Shown piece by piece: positions 1 through 7,727 of a stretch of DNA of 40,851 bases (within the stretch, counting starts at the first letter, position 1; every line of letters begins with the position of its first letter). This stretch comes from Microbulbifer taiwanensis (GTDB lineage: Bacteria; Pseudomonadota; Gammaproteobacteria; Pseudomonadales; Cellvibrionaceae). The stretch is taken from assembly GCF_014904815.1 (NCBI RefSeq), contig NZ_JACZFR010000063.1:1-40851 (forward strand), written 5' to 3'. Position numbers and translations under genes: made by a program. Below the pieces are notes generated by a model. That model made no database searches and was not told the origin of the DNA. It saw only the letters and a program-made list of their open reading frames with translations.

Positions 1-66
1 AGGCCGGGATCCAGTGCCGTCGGAACCTCCGGAGCAGCTGGATTCCGGCCTGCGCCGGAATGACGA
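1..66. repeat. Dispersed palindromic repeat, family C (partial copy)
   Basis: Contains CTGGATTCCGG followed by CTGCGCCGGAATGACGA, with a hairpin TTCCGGC/GCCGGAA at 43-60. Closely related copies are at 6318-6408 and 12239-12408. It lies about 20 bp behind the prpC stop codon on the transcribed strand, so it could act as a 3' end structure. No T-tract follows it. The window edge cuts the copy. Confidence 0.7.
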
Positions 67-79
67 GGTAGCGAGCGAA

Positions 80-1207
80 TTAACCGCGCTCGGCGATCGG
101 CACGACTTTGCGCAGTTCCGGACCGGTGTACTCGGCACTCGGGCGGATGATGCGGTTGTCGGCGCGCTGTTCGAATACGTGCGCGGCCCAGCCGGTCAGG
201 CGGGACATCACGAAGATCGGGGTGAACAGCTTGGTCGGGATACCCATAAAGTGGTAGGCGGAAGCGTGGAAGAAGTCCGCGTTGCAGAACAGCTTCTTCT
301 CGCGCCACATGACTTCTTCACAGCGCACGGATACCGGGTACAGAACCTCGTCGCCCACATCCGCGGCCAGTTTTTCGGACCACTCTTTGATGATGGCGTT
401 GCGCGGGTCGGATTCGGTGTAGACCGCGTGGCCGAAGCCCATGATCTTTTCCTTGCGCTCCAACATGCCCAGCAGTGCTTTCTCGGCTTCGTCGGCAGAG
501 GAAAAACGCTCGATCAGCTCCATCGCCGCCTCGTTGGCGCCCCCATGTAAGGGGCCACGCAGAGAGCCGATGGCGCCGGTGATGCAGCTGAACAGGTCGG
601 ACAGTGTGGAGGCGCAGACGCGCGCGGTGAAGGTGGACGCGTTGAACTCGTGCTCCGCGTATAAAATTAGGGAAACGTTCATCACCTGCTCGTGCAGTGC
701 GTTCGGCTTCTCGCCGCGCAGCATATGCAGGAAGTGGCCGCCGATGGAGTCGTCGTCGGTTTCGGTTTCGATACGCACGCCGTCGTGGCTGAAGCGGTAC
801 CAGTAACAGATGATGGACGGGAAGGCGGCCAGCAGGCGGTTGGCTTTTTCCTGCTGCTGGTCGAAGCTCTCTTCGCCTTCCAGGTTGCCCAGCATGGAAC
901 ATCCGGTGCGCATCACGTCCATCGGGTGGGCCTCGGCGGGGATGCGCTCGAGCACTTCGCGCAGAGCCAGCGGCAGGCCGCGCATGCCTTTCAGAATACC
1001 TTTGTAATCGGCCAGTTGCGCCTTGGTGGGCAGTTCGCCGTAGAAGATCAGGTAGGCGACTTCTTCGAACTCGCAGTTCTGCGCCAGATCTTTGACGTCG
1101 TAGCCGCAGTAGGTCAGGCCGGAGCCGGATACGCCTACGGTGGACAGTGCGGTTTTACCGGCGACCTGGCCGCGGAGGCCGGCGCCTCCCAGTTTTTTCT
1201 CTGCCAT
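80..1207 (-). CDS. prpC: 2-methylcitrate synthase PrpC
   Basis: Condenses propionyl-CoA with oxaloacetate to 2-methylcitrate, the first step of the cytoplasmic methylcitrate cycle. The 375-residue product is the normal length for PrpC and has the citrate-synthase fold signatures: GPLHGGANEA (His about 221) and IMGFGHAVY (His about 260), followed by an ESDPRN segment. The frame stays open to 1393, but that extension crosses a palindromic repeat. I choose the ATG at 1207, giving MAEKKLGG, because AGAAAGGGG lies just upstream. It follows prpB by 187 bp and is the last gene of the prp unit inside the window; any acnD/prpF or prpD would lie beyond base 1. Citrate synthase is the alternative, but the prpB neighbour and the short length argue for PrpC. 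Confidence 0.95.
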   Translation of the reverse strand: MAEKKLGGAGLRGQVAGKTALSTVGVSGSGLTYCGYDVKDLAQNCEFEEVAYLIFYGELPTKAQLADYKGILKGMRGLPLALREVLERIPAEAHPMDVMRTGCSMLGNLEGEESFDQQQEKANRLLAAFPSIICYWYRFSHDGVRIETETDDDSIGGHFLHMLRGEKPNALHEQVMNVSLILYAEHEFNASTFTARVCASTLSDLFSCITGAIGSLRGPLHGGANEAAMELIERFSSADEAEKALLGMLERKEKIMGFGHAVYTESDPRNAIIKEWSEKLAADVGDEVLYPVSVRCEEVMWREKKLFCNADFFHASAYHFMGIPTKLFTPIFVMSRLTGWAAHVFEQRADNRIIRPSAEYTGPELRKVVPIAERG

Positions 1208-1245
1208 TTTTATTTCCCCTTTCTCTTGAGTTTGTTCGGAGCGTC

Positions 1246-1388
1246 GGTGCGCACGGCGCACCCTACGGAGTCTTCTGTAGGAGCGGCCCATGGCCGCGAT
1301 AGATCTTTCCGGTTGTCGAGTCCTATCGCGGCCATGGGCCGCTCCTACAAAGCATTCGTTCAAGGATGTAGGGTGCGCCGCGCGCACC
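1246..1388. repeat. Nested inverted repeats between prpB and prpC (REP-like families A and B)
   Basis: Two palindromes are nested. The inner one has perfect 27-bp arms at 1276-1302 and 1323-1349, beginning TGTAGGAGCGG, with a 20-bp loop. The outer one has 21-bp arms at 1246-1266 and 1368-1388 with one mismatch, containing GTAGGGTGCGCC. The outer arm recurs as its own palindrome at 25495-25549, and the inner arm recurs degenerately at 30624-30648. The inner arm resembles the TGTAGGAGCGGC REP sequences known from Pseudomonas. The structure may affect prpC transcript stability. Confidence 0.85.
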
Positions 1389-1394
1389 GCCAAA

Positions 1395-2273
1395 TTACTT
1401 TTTGAAGAGTTCGTCCAGCTTCTGCTCGAAGTCGTGGTAGTTCAGGTAGTCGTACAGTTCCGCGCGGGTCTGCATGGTGTCGACCACGGCCTGCTGGTCG
1501 CCGTTCTGCAGAATACTGGTATAGACGTTCTCGGCGGCCTTGTTCATGGCGCGGAAGGCGGAGAGTGGGTAGAGGACCATGTCTGCGCCGGATTCGCCCA
1601 GTTCGGCGCGGTTGTACAGCTTGGTTTTGCCGAATTCGGTGATGTTGGCCAGGATGGGCACATTCAGGGCGTCCTTGAAGGCGCGGTAGTGCTCCAGTTC
1701 GGTGACCGCCTCGGCGAAGATGCCGTCGGCGCCGGCTTCGATGCAGGCCTGGGCGCGGTCGATGGCGGCTTCGAGACCTTCCTGGGCGAAGGAGTCGGTG
1801 CGGGCCATGATAAAGAAGTCGTCGTCGGTGCGAGCGTCAACGGCGGCCTTGATGCGGTCGACCATCTCTTCCTTGGAAACTATCTCCTTGTTCGGGCGGT
1901 GGCCGCAGCGCTTCTGCGCCACCTGGTCCTCGATATGCACGGCGGCGGCGCCGGCGCGGATCATTTCCTGGATGGTGCGGGAGATATTGAAGGCCCCGCC
2001 CCAGCCGGTGTCGATATCCACCAGCAACGGCAGCTCGGAGGCGGCGGTGATGCGGCGCACGTCCTCGAGTACATTGTCGAGGCTGGTCATGCCCAGGTCC
2101 GGCAGGCCGTAGGAGGCGTTGGCAACGCCGCCGCCGGACAGGTAGATGGCCTTGTGGCCGATGCGCTCCGCCATGATGGCGGTGTAGGCGTTGATGGTGC
2201 CCACTACCTGCAGCGGATTGTTTTCTTGCAGGGCTGCGCGGAAACGCGCGCCGGCGGAAGGCTTCTGGCTCAT
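1395..2273 (-). CDS. prpB: 2-methylisocitrate lyase PrpB
   Basis: Cleaves 2-methylisocitrate to pyruvate and succinate, the last step of the methylcitrate cycle. The 292 residues carry the isocitrate-lyase superfamily signature KRCGHRPNK with the catalytic Cys at 123, the same position as in E. coli PrpB. The metal-binding DIDTGWGG segment is at about 86-93 and VHIEDQ at about 112-117. The ATG at 2273 has GAGGT five bases upstream. The gene begins 24 bp after the stop of the GntR regulator gene, so the two are probably co-transcribed, with prpC following. The length and the KRCGH motif separate it from the longer glyoxylate-cycle isocitrate lyases. Confidence 0.96.
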   Translation of the reverse strand: MSQKPSAGARFRAALQENNPLQVVGTINAYTAIMAERIGHKAIYLSGGGVANASYGLPDLGMTSLDNVLEDVRRITAASELPLLVDIDTGWGGAFNISRTIQEMIRAGAAAVHIEDQVAQKRCGHRPNKEIVSKEEMVDRIKAAVDARTDDDFFIMARTDSFAQEGLEAAIDRAQACIEAGADGIFAEAVTELEHYRAFKDALNVPILANITEFGKTKLYNRAELGESGADMVLYPLSAFRAMNKAAENVYTSILQNGDQQAVVDTMQTRAELYDYLNYHDFEQKLDELFKK

Positions 2274-2296
2274 AGACGACCTCAGTGTTCTCTTTT

Positions 2297-2980
2297 TCAG
2301 GTTTCTGTCGTTAGTTTCTTTTCGATATTGTTGCGCGAGGCGCGGATATGGCGGCGCATCAACAGCTCCGCCAGCTCGCCATCCCCCGCTTCAATGGCTT
2401 CGATGATATGGCTGTGTTCGCGAAAGGCGCGCTTGGCCCGCGGGCTGGCCATGCCCAGCTGGTAGCGGTACATGCGCACCCGGTAATAGAGGCGATTGCA
2501 GAGGGTATCGATCAGCAGGTCGTTCTTGGAGGCCTGCACTATGCGGAAGTGGAAGTCGAAATCCCCCTCCGGCTGGAAGTAGGCCTTGCCGGCCTGTAGC
2601 TCTTCCTGCTGCTCGTGGCGGGCCAGCATCTGGCGCAGTTCGGTGAGATCCTCGTCGCTGCGGTTCTGGGCGGCCAGGCGGCAGGCCATGCCCTCCAGGG
2701 CCTCGCGCACCTCGTACAGATCCAGCAGGCCGCGCTCGGTCAGATCCACCACGCGCGCGCCGACGTGGACGCGGCGCTCCAGCAGGCCCAGGGATTCGAG
2801 GCGCATCAAGGCCTCGCGCAGGCTGCCGCGGCTGGCACTGAAGCGCCGCGCCAGCTCCGGCTCGCTGATCTTGCTACCGGCGGCCAGCTGACCCTCGACG
2901 ATTTCGCCGCGCAGGGTCACAAACAGGCGCTCGGCCAGGCTCTGGTTGTTCTCTACTGCCTGCAGTTGTCCGCCTTCCAA
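2297..2980 (-). CDS. GntR-family (FadR subgroup) regulator of the prp operon
   Basis: A 227-residue transcription factor with an N-terminal winged helix-turn-helix (about residues 14-75, including [20 protein letters not shown]). It is followed by an all-helical FCD-type ligand-binding domain ([18 protein letters not shown] onward, with the HFRIVQAS region), typical of the FadR/VanR subgroup. The only good start in frame is a TTG at 2980, preceded by a GGGAGAG-like sequence. It heads the prp genes and has two ATTGT-GACAAT palindromes upstream, so autoregulation and propionate-responsive control of prpBC is the likely role. The ligand, probably 2-methylcitrate or a relative, cannot be read from sequence. 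Confidence 0.88.
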   Translation of the reverse strand: MEGGQLQAVENNQSLAERLFVTLRGEIVEGQLAAGSKISEPELARRFSASRGSLREALMRLESLGLLERRVHVGARVVDLTERGLLDLYEVREALEGMACRLAAQNRSDEDLTELRQMLARHEQQEELQAGKAYFQPEGDFDFHFRIVQASKNDLLIDTLCNRLYYRVRMYRYQLGMASPRAKRAFREHSHIIEAIEAGDGELAELLMRRHIRASRNNIEKKLTTET

Positions 2981-3005
2981 CTCGCGTCTCTCCCGCTCTC
3001 AACCC

Positions 3006-3021
3006 AGATTGTCGACAATCT
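3006..3021. promoter_or_regulatory. Candidate GntR operator 1
   Basis: AGATTGTCGACAATCT is a perfect 16-bp palindrome lying 26 bp upstream of the GntR TTG start. FadR-subgroup GntR regulators commonly bind short palindromes of the TTGTC-GACAA type. Its position suggests repression of the gntR-prpBC transcript. Confidence 0.7.
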
Positions 3022-3079
3022 TTATAAGTTGCGACCATAAACGAGTATAAACCCGGCGTCAACCAAGGCGAAAAGCATG

Positions 3080-3093
3080 GATTGTTGACAATC
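3080..3093. promoter_or_regulatory. Candidate GntR operator 2
   Basis: GATTGTTGACAATC repeats the first operator with only the centre altered. The two centres are 73 bp apart, about seven helical turns, which would suit cooperative or looped binding. The interval between them is AT-rich and would contain the prp promoter. Confidence 0.6.
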
Positions 3094-3308
3094 TGGCGAG
3101 AGATCTGACTTTTTTTGGAGCAGTAGTCTTGTAACAGCTAAGTGGGCATAATAGCGCCCGCGCGGTACGCTCGTGCCCCGCCTGCCCAGGCACTCTATGC
3201 TTATAAGGGCAGCGGGGGCGATCCCGCCGCAGAAGGCGACACACCGCCAATAACGATACTGTCCAGGGCTGCCAGTACCCCCACTCCCGGGTAAACAGAA
3301 ACAGAGTT

Positions 3309-3833
3309 ATGCCGAAGAGTATTATCAGGCGATGGCTGCCAACCCCCGAGCAGGTCCGCGCCAACAACGGCCTGAAGTTTCTCGGCACCCTGCTGCACGA
3401 CCCCAACCTCTTCCACCTCAACCGCCACTCGGTTTCCGTGGCCTTTGCCGTGGGTGTCTTCACCAGTTTCCTGCCGCTGCCGGGCCAGATGATCATCGCC
3501 GCCCTGCTGGCACTCTGGTTCCGCTGCAACCTGCCGCTGTCGATGATCCTGGTGTGGATCAGCAATCCGGTGACCATGCCGGCCATCTTCTACAGCACCT
3601 ACAAGCTGGGTGCCTGGATACTGGGCACGCCGCCGGTGGATTTCAGGATTGAGCTGTCGTGGGAGTGGCTGACGGAAGAGGTGGGGAAAATCTGGCTGCC
3701 GCTGTTTTTCGGCTCGCTATTGGCCGGTATTTTCTTCGCCGCAGTGTCCTACTTCGCGATGCAGGCGCTGTGGCGTTGGCATGTGGTGAAGCGCTGGAAG
3801 ATGCGAATCAACCGGCGCTCCGCTGTCGGCTAA
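3309..3833 (+). CDS. DUF2062 family membrane protein
   Basis: A 174-residue inner-membrane protein of unknown function. It matches the DUF2062 pattern: a short basic N-terminus, a segment HLNRHSVSVAFAVGVFTSFLP (His-Ser-Val start, residues about 37-57), then PGQMIIAALLALWFRCNLP and the conserved WISNPVTMPAIFY stretch (about 83-95). A second hydrophobic pair is at about 127-150, and the tail is basic (KRWKMRINRR). Three to four membrane segments are likely. Related proteins in Pseudomonas sit close to the lol genes, as here. The stop overlaps the stop of the convergent gene at 3830. No biochemical role is assigned to the family as far as I know. Confidence 0.85.
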   Translation: MPKSIIRRWLPTPEQVRANNGLKFLGTLLHDPNLFHLNRHSVSVAFAVGVFTSFLPLPGQMIIAALLALWFRCNLPLSMILVWISNPVTMPAIFYSTYKLGAWILGTPPVDFRIELSWEWLTEEVGKIWLPLFFGSLLAGIFFAAVSYFAMQALWRWHVVKRWKMRINRRSAVG

Positions 3834-4264
3834 GGGCACTCCAGCAATTTGCGCGACTTCCCAACGCGTGCCACGGACCAAAGTGCCACAGCTCCTGCGG
3901 CGATTGCGGTGGCCGCGGGCAACAGAAAACCCAGCAAACCACCAAGAACCAGGGCGGCTGAGCTACCGATCAGGTAAGCCAGCGCCGCAACCCGCACACG
4001 ATGGCCACTGGCCGTGAGCGCCGCGGACCAGACGACAAACACTGCGGACAGTGCCGCCCCACCGCAGATCAGCCAGAGCGGCCACCTCTGCCATTCGTCG
4101 GTATAGCAGTCCGATCCCTCGCGCATATTCTCGGGACAAAAATTTACGACCCGCCAGTAATCAAACCTGAGTGTGACAATCAGGGCCAGTATCCACGCCG
4201 CCAGCGCCGCTGGAATCGGCAGCAGCGCCCTAAGCCATTTCAGTATGTTGCTGGCAGTATTCAC
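3830..4264 (-). CDS. Small four-helix membrane protein coupled to lolE
   Basis: A 144-residue protein I do not recognise. Four hydrophobic segments are visible (about 11-31, 60-78, 85-105 and 108-128). Between the first two is a polar loop containing two cysteines (VNFCPENMREGSDCYTDEWQRW), which probably faces the periplasm and could form a disulfide. I choose the GTG at 4264, giving [12 protein letters not shown], because it overlaps the lolE stop as GTGA, a classic translational-coupling arrangement. The longer in-frame extension inside lolE is not protein-like. It is therefore the fourth gene of the lolCDE transcript. A role in lipoprotein release is only suggested by position. Confidence 0.7.
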   Translation of the reverse strand: MNTASNILKWLRALLPIPAALAAWILALIVTLRFDYWRVVNFCPENMREGSDCYTDEWQRWPLWLICGGAALSAVFVVWSAALTASGHRVRVAALAYLIGSSAALVLGGLLGFLLPAATAIAAGAVALWSVARVGKSRKLLECP

Positions 4265-5523
4265 TGCTCGTTGCGCAGGGCCGCCGCCGGTTGCACGCGA
4301 CTGGCCTGTAGCGCCGGGTAGAGAGTCGCCAGCAGGCTGAGCAGGAAGCCCGCCCCCACCACCAGCGCCACATCGCCCCACTGCAGTTCGGAGGGCAGAT
4401 AGTCCACCGGGTAGACGTCGGATTTGAGGAACTGCACTCCGAACAGGGATTCCAGGCCGGCCACCAGGTCGGTGACAGTCAACGCGCCGAGGACACCCAG
4501 TATTCCGCCGACCACGGCGCCCACCAGGCCCACCAGCGCGCCCTGGCTGACGAAGGTCAGCAGTATCTCGCGGGTACTGGCGCCCATGGTGCGCAGGATG
4601 GCGATATCGCTGTGCTTGTCGATCACCACCATCACCAGGGTGGACACCACATTGAAGGCGGCGATGGCGATGATCAGCAGCACCAGCAGCCCGACCAGGT
4701 TGCGCGACATCTGGATTGCCTGGTAGAGGTTGCCGTGGGTGCTGCTCCAGTCGCTGCCGTAGAAATCCTGCGACGGCAGCTGCTGCAGCAGACTGCGCAG
4801 CGTCCAGTAGGATTCGAGCATCTTCCCGAAGCGCAGCTGCACGCCGGCGCCGCCGCTGCCGCCGGCCAGGGCCTGCGCCTGGGGCCAGGAGACCAGCGCC
4901 AGGGAGTGATCCAGCGCGGTACCCGAGTGGAATATATCCGCCACCACAAAGCCCGCCAGGCGCGCGGCGCGGCGGCCGCCATCGTCACTCTCACTGCTGG
5001 GCACTATCAGGGACAGGTACTCGCCCTCCCCGACGCCCAGTTTGTCCGCGATACCGCGGCCGAGAATCACGCCGGGCTGGGCGGGATCCCCGAGCGCGGC
5101 AAAGGCCTGCGGATCGAGGAACTGGCCGATATTCGACACTTCGACGATGGTTTCCGGGTTGATACCCTGCACCAGCAGCGGCGTGACCTCCCGGCCCTTG
5201 CGCGCCAGCGCATTGACCTGCCACACCTCGGCGGCGGCCAGCACCTCGGGATTGTCCTCCAGCTGGTCGCGCAGCGCCGGCCAGTCGATATCCGGGCTGG
5301 CGTTGTAGATGGTGCCGTGGGGCATGATGCCGAGGATGCGCTCGCGCAGCTCGCGGTCGAAGCCGTTCATGACCGACATCACCACGATCATCAGCGCCAC
5401 GCCCAGGATCAGGCCGACCATCGACAGGCCGGAGATAAATGAGACAAGGCCTGAGGAGTCGCCGCCGCGGCGCTGGGCGCCGGCGTAGCGCAGGCCGATA
5501 AAGGCCGGCAGCGGCCTAAACAC
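4261..5523 (-). CDS. lolE: Lipoprotein-releasing ABC permease LolE
   Basis: A 420-residue inner-membrane permease of the LolCDE complex, which extracts outer-membrane lipoproteins from the inner membrane and passes them to LolA. It has the MacB-like layout: one N-terminal helix ([24 protein letters not shown], about 29-52) followed by the family motif [19 protein letters not shown], a large periplasmic domain (about 55-270), then three C-terminal helices around 275-300, 325-355 and 385-410. The start is a GTG at 5523 that overlaps the end of lolD by 8 bp. It is called LolE rather than LolC because it is the distal permease in a C-D-E order; the two paralogues are hard to separate by eye. Confidence 0.88.
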   Translation of the reverse strand: MFRPLPAFIGLRYAGAQRRGGDSSGLVSFISGLSMVGLILGVALMIVVMSVMNGFDRELRERILGIMPHGTIYNASPDIDWPALRDQLEDNPEVLAAAEVWQVNALARKGREVTPLLVQGINPETIVEVSNIGQFLDPQAFAALGDPAQPGVILGRGIADKLGVGEGEYLSLIVPSSESDDGGRRAARLAGFVVADIFHSGTALDHSLALVSWPQAQALAGGSGGAGVQLRFGKMLESYWTLRSLLQQLPSQDFYGSDWSSTHGNLYQAIQMSRNLVGLLVLLIIAIAAFNVVSTLVMVVIDKHSDIAILRTMGASTREILLTFVSQGALVGLVGAVVGGILGVLGALTVTDLVAGLESLFGVQFLKSDVYPVDYLPSELQWGDVALVVGAGFLLSLLATLYPALQASRVQPAAALRNEQ

Positions 5524-6268
5524 GGTCGCCCTCGTGCCAGTTGGCCTCGAGCCTGCCGTCGATCAGGTGCAGGGTGCGATCCAGGGCCGCGGCCAGATCC
5601 GGGTCGTGGGTGACGATCACGAAGCTGATCCCCATCTCGCTGTTGAGTCTGTCCATCAGCTTGTGAATTTCTTTGGCCGTCGCGCGATCCAGGTTGCCGG
5701 TGGGCTCGTCCATCAGCACGCAGGCGGGCCGGGTCACCAGGGCGCGGGCAATGGCCACCCGCTGGCGCTCGCCGCCGGACAGCTGTGACGGCTTGTGGCT
5801 CAATCGCTCGCCGAGCCCCACCGCCTCCAGCATCGCTTTCGCCTCGTCGCGCGCATTGGCAACGGAGTGCTTGCCGATCAGCAGCGGCATGGCGACATTT
5901 TCCAGGGCGGAGAATTCTCCCAGCAGGTGATGGAACTGGTAGACAAAACCGAGGCTGCTGTTGCGCAGCCAGCCGCGCTGGTTGGCATCCAGGCTGGCCA
6001 GGTTCTGCCCCGCCACCCGCACTTCACCGGCGCTGGGGGTATCCAGGCCGCCGAGCAGGTTCAGCAGCGTGGACTTGCCGGAACCGGATGCGCCGACGAT
6101 CGCCAGTTTCTCACCGCGCAGCACCTGCAGCTCGACGCCGCGCAGCACTTCCAGCTCCTTGCTGCCCTGGCGGTAGCTCTTGCGCAACTCGCGGCAGGCG
6201 AGCACCGGCTCGCCGCCGGGCTTTGCCGGTGCGGCTTCGTCGGTATTTATTTCCACTTGGCTGTTCAT
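5516..6268 (-). CDS. lolD: Lipoprotein-releasing ABC ATPase LolD
   Basis: The 250-residue cytoplasmic ATPase that powers LolCE. Walker A is GASGSGKST, the Q-loop lies in [18 protein letters not shown], the ABC signature is [15 protein letters not shown], Walker B is [12 protein letters not shown], and the H-loop is VIVTHD. QFHHLL is typical of LolD. I choose the ATG at 6268 ([11 protein letters not shown]); a TTG 36 bp upstream is also possible. The region before the ABC core is a short variable leader. lolC lies upstream across a 166-bp gap that carries a palindromic repeat, and lolE overlaps its 3' end. Confidence 0.95.
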   Translation of the reverse strand: MNSQVEINTDEAAPAKPGGEPVLACRELRKSYRQGSKELEVLRGVELQVLRGEKLAIVGASGSGKSTLLNLLGGLDTPSAGEVRVAGQNLASLDANQRGWLRNSSLGFVYQFHHLLGEFSALENVAMPLLIGKHSVANARDEAKAMLEAVGLGERLSHKPSQLSGGERQRVAIARALVTRPACVLMDEPTGNLDRATAKEIHKLMDRLNSEMGISFVIVTHDPDLAAALDRTLHLIDGRLEANWHEGDRV

Positions 6269-6317
6269 CAATTTAATTAGCCTGAGTTTTTCACTCTTTA
6301 TCAAATAATAATTTGTT

Positions 6318-6408
6318 CGTCATGCCGGCTCAGAGCCTGTGCCGGATTTGATCCGGTACCGGTATCCAGTTTGGTGGCAGCTGGATTCCGGCCTGCGCCG
6401 GAATGACG
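6318..6408. repeat. Dispersed palindromic repeat, family C (complete copy)
   Basis: The 91-bp copy runs from CGTCATGCCGG to CGCCGGAATGACG. It includes GATCCGGTACCGGTATCCAG and the shared CTGGATTCCGG / GCCGGAATGACG hairpin. Its ends are inverted relative to one another. It lies 27 bp behind the lolC stop and before lolD, inside what should be one operon. Confidence 0.8.
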
Positions 6409-6434
6409 ATGTTGCGCTGTAGTAGCGACTGCCA

Positions 6435-7676
6435 TCACTCGTAGCGCAGCGCCTCCGCCGGCTCTATCTGCGCCGCGCGCCAGGCCGGGAACAAGGTCGC
6501 CAGCAGGCTCATCGCGATCGCGGCGGTCAATACAAGGACCGCATCGCCGACGCGAAATTCCGACGGCAGGAAGCTGACAAAAAATACCCGCGGATCGAAT
6601 ATCTTCGCCCCCAGCAGGTTCTCCGCCCAGCTGACCATTTCGGTCAGGTTCAGTGCAATCAGGATACCCAGCAGCGCGCCGACAAAGGCGCCGATAATAC
6701 CGATGGCACTGCCCTGCACCACGAACACCGACATTATTTGCCGCGATGTCAGTCCGAGGGTGCGCAGCACCGCGATATCCGAGCGCTTGTCGGCCACCAT
6801 CAACACCAGCGCGGAAACAATATTGAACGCGGCCACGGCGACGATGATCATCAGCATCAATGTCACCACGGTTTTCTCCATTTTCACCGCCTGGAAGAGG
6901 CTGCCCTGGGACAGGCTCCAGTCCTCGCCACTGAAACCCTCGCCCAGGTCCTGCGCATAGGCGGATACCCGGCCCAGGGCATTGTCCATATCGTCGAAGC
7001 GCAGCTGCAGTCCCTGGGCCCTGCCGCGCATTCTCAACAGTCGCGCGGCGTCATCGATATGCACCAGCGCCATATTCTGGTCCACCTGGGCACCGACGGA
7101 GAAGACACCGGCCACGGTAAAGCGCTTGGTGCGGGGAAAGATACCGGCCGGCGTCACCACCACTTCCGGCAGGGTCAGCACTAGGCTGTCACCGGGTATC
7201 ACATTCAGCTGCCGGGCCAGGATACGGCCGAGCACAATGTTGTAACTGCGCGGCTGCAGTCCATCCAGGCTGCCCATGATCATATGTTCGCCAACCGCGG
7301 AGACCTTGCGCAGCGCCTGGGGCTCCACACCCTGGAACTCCACGCCGTGGCTGCTGCCCTTGGCCCCGAGCAGCGCAAAACCGCGCACAAACGGGCTGGC
7401 CGCCTCCACGTGGGGCTGCTGCTCCAGTTGCTGCGCCGCACCCTGCCAGTCCTCGAGGCCCCCGGCCTTTTCCACAAAACCGTGCGGCACCACACTGAGG
7501 ATGCGGGTCTTCAGCTCCCGGTCGAAGCCGTTCATCACCGAGGTCACGACGATCAGCGCCAGCACGCCGAGCGCCATGCCCAGCAGGGAGAAGCCGTTGA
7601 TAAAGGAGATGAACTGCTGGCGGCGGCGGGCGGCCACATAGCGCAGGCCGATAAACAGGGGGACAGGTTTGATCAT
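6435..7676 (-). CDS. lolC: Lipoprotein-releasing ABC permease LolC
   Basis: A 413-residue paralogue of the downstream permease with the same layout: first helix at about 22-47 (FISFINGFSLLGMALGVLALIVVTSV), then [19 protein letters not shown], a periplasmic domain, and three C-terminal helices from about 270. It ends PAWRAAQIEPAEALRYE, the usual LolC/MacB tail. In the LolCDE complex LolC docks the chaperone LolA through a periplasmic hook, while LolE contacts the lipoprotein. The start is the ATG at 7676; I see no convincing Shine-Dalgarno sequence. It is the first gene of lolC-lolD-lolE, and the hydrolase gene upstream ends 52 bp away on the same strand. Confidence 0.88.
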   Translation of the reverse strand: MIKPVPLFIGLRYVAARRRQQFISFINGFSLLGMALGVLALIVVTSVMNGFDRELKTRILSVVPHGFVEKAGGLEDWQGAAQQLEQQPHVEAASPFVRGFALLGAKGSSHGVEFQGVEPQALRKVSAVGEHMIMGSLDGLQPRSYNIVLGRILARQLNVIPGDSLVLTLPEVVVTPAGIFPRTKRFTVAGVFSVGAQVDQNMALVHIDDAARLLRMRGRAQGLQLRFDDMDNALGRVSAYAQDLGEGFSGEDWSLSQGSLFQAVKMEKTVVTLMLMIIVAVAAFNIVSALVLMVADKRSDIAVLRTLGLTSRQIMSVFVVQGSAIGIIGAFVGALLGILIALNLTEMVSWAENLLGAKIFDPRVFFVSFLPSEFRVGDAVLVLTAAIAMSLLATLFPAWRAAQIEPAEALRYE

Positions 7677-7689
7677 GGAGGTGATTTAA

Positions 7690-7724
7690 GCGGAAAAACG
7701 CCAAGAAATCCAAGGATTTGGACA
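7690..7724 (+). repeat. Direct repeat, left copy, flanking the hydrolase gene
   Basis: Contains AAAAACGCCAAGAAATCCAAG and is matched by a similar sequence at 9453-9487 in the same orientation. About 27 of 35 positions agree by hand alignment. The two copies bracket the alpha/beta-hydrolase gene. Confidence 0.55.
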
Positions 7725-7727
7725 CAT

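Noticed and set aside
43..60. Intrinsic terminator behind prpC
   Set aside because: The TTCCGGC/GCCGGAA hairpin is there but lacks a T-tract, and it is part of a dispersed repeat that also occurs inside the lol operon. I list it as a repeat only.
3059..3586. A 175-codon frame on the minus strand overlapping the DUF2062 gene
   Set aside because: It is antisense to a gene with clear family motifs and crosses the prp operator region.
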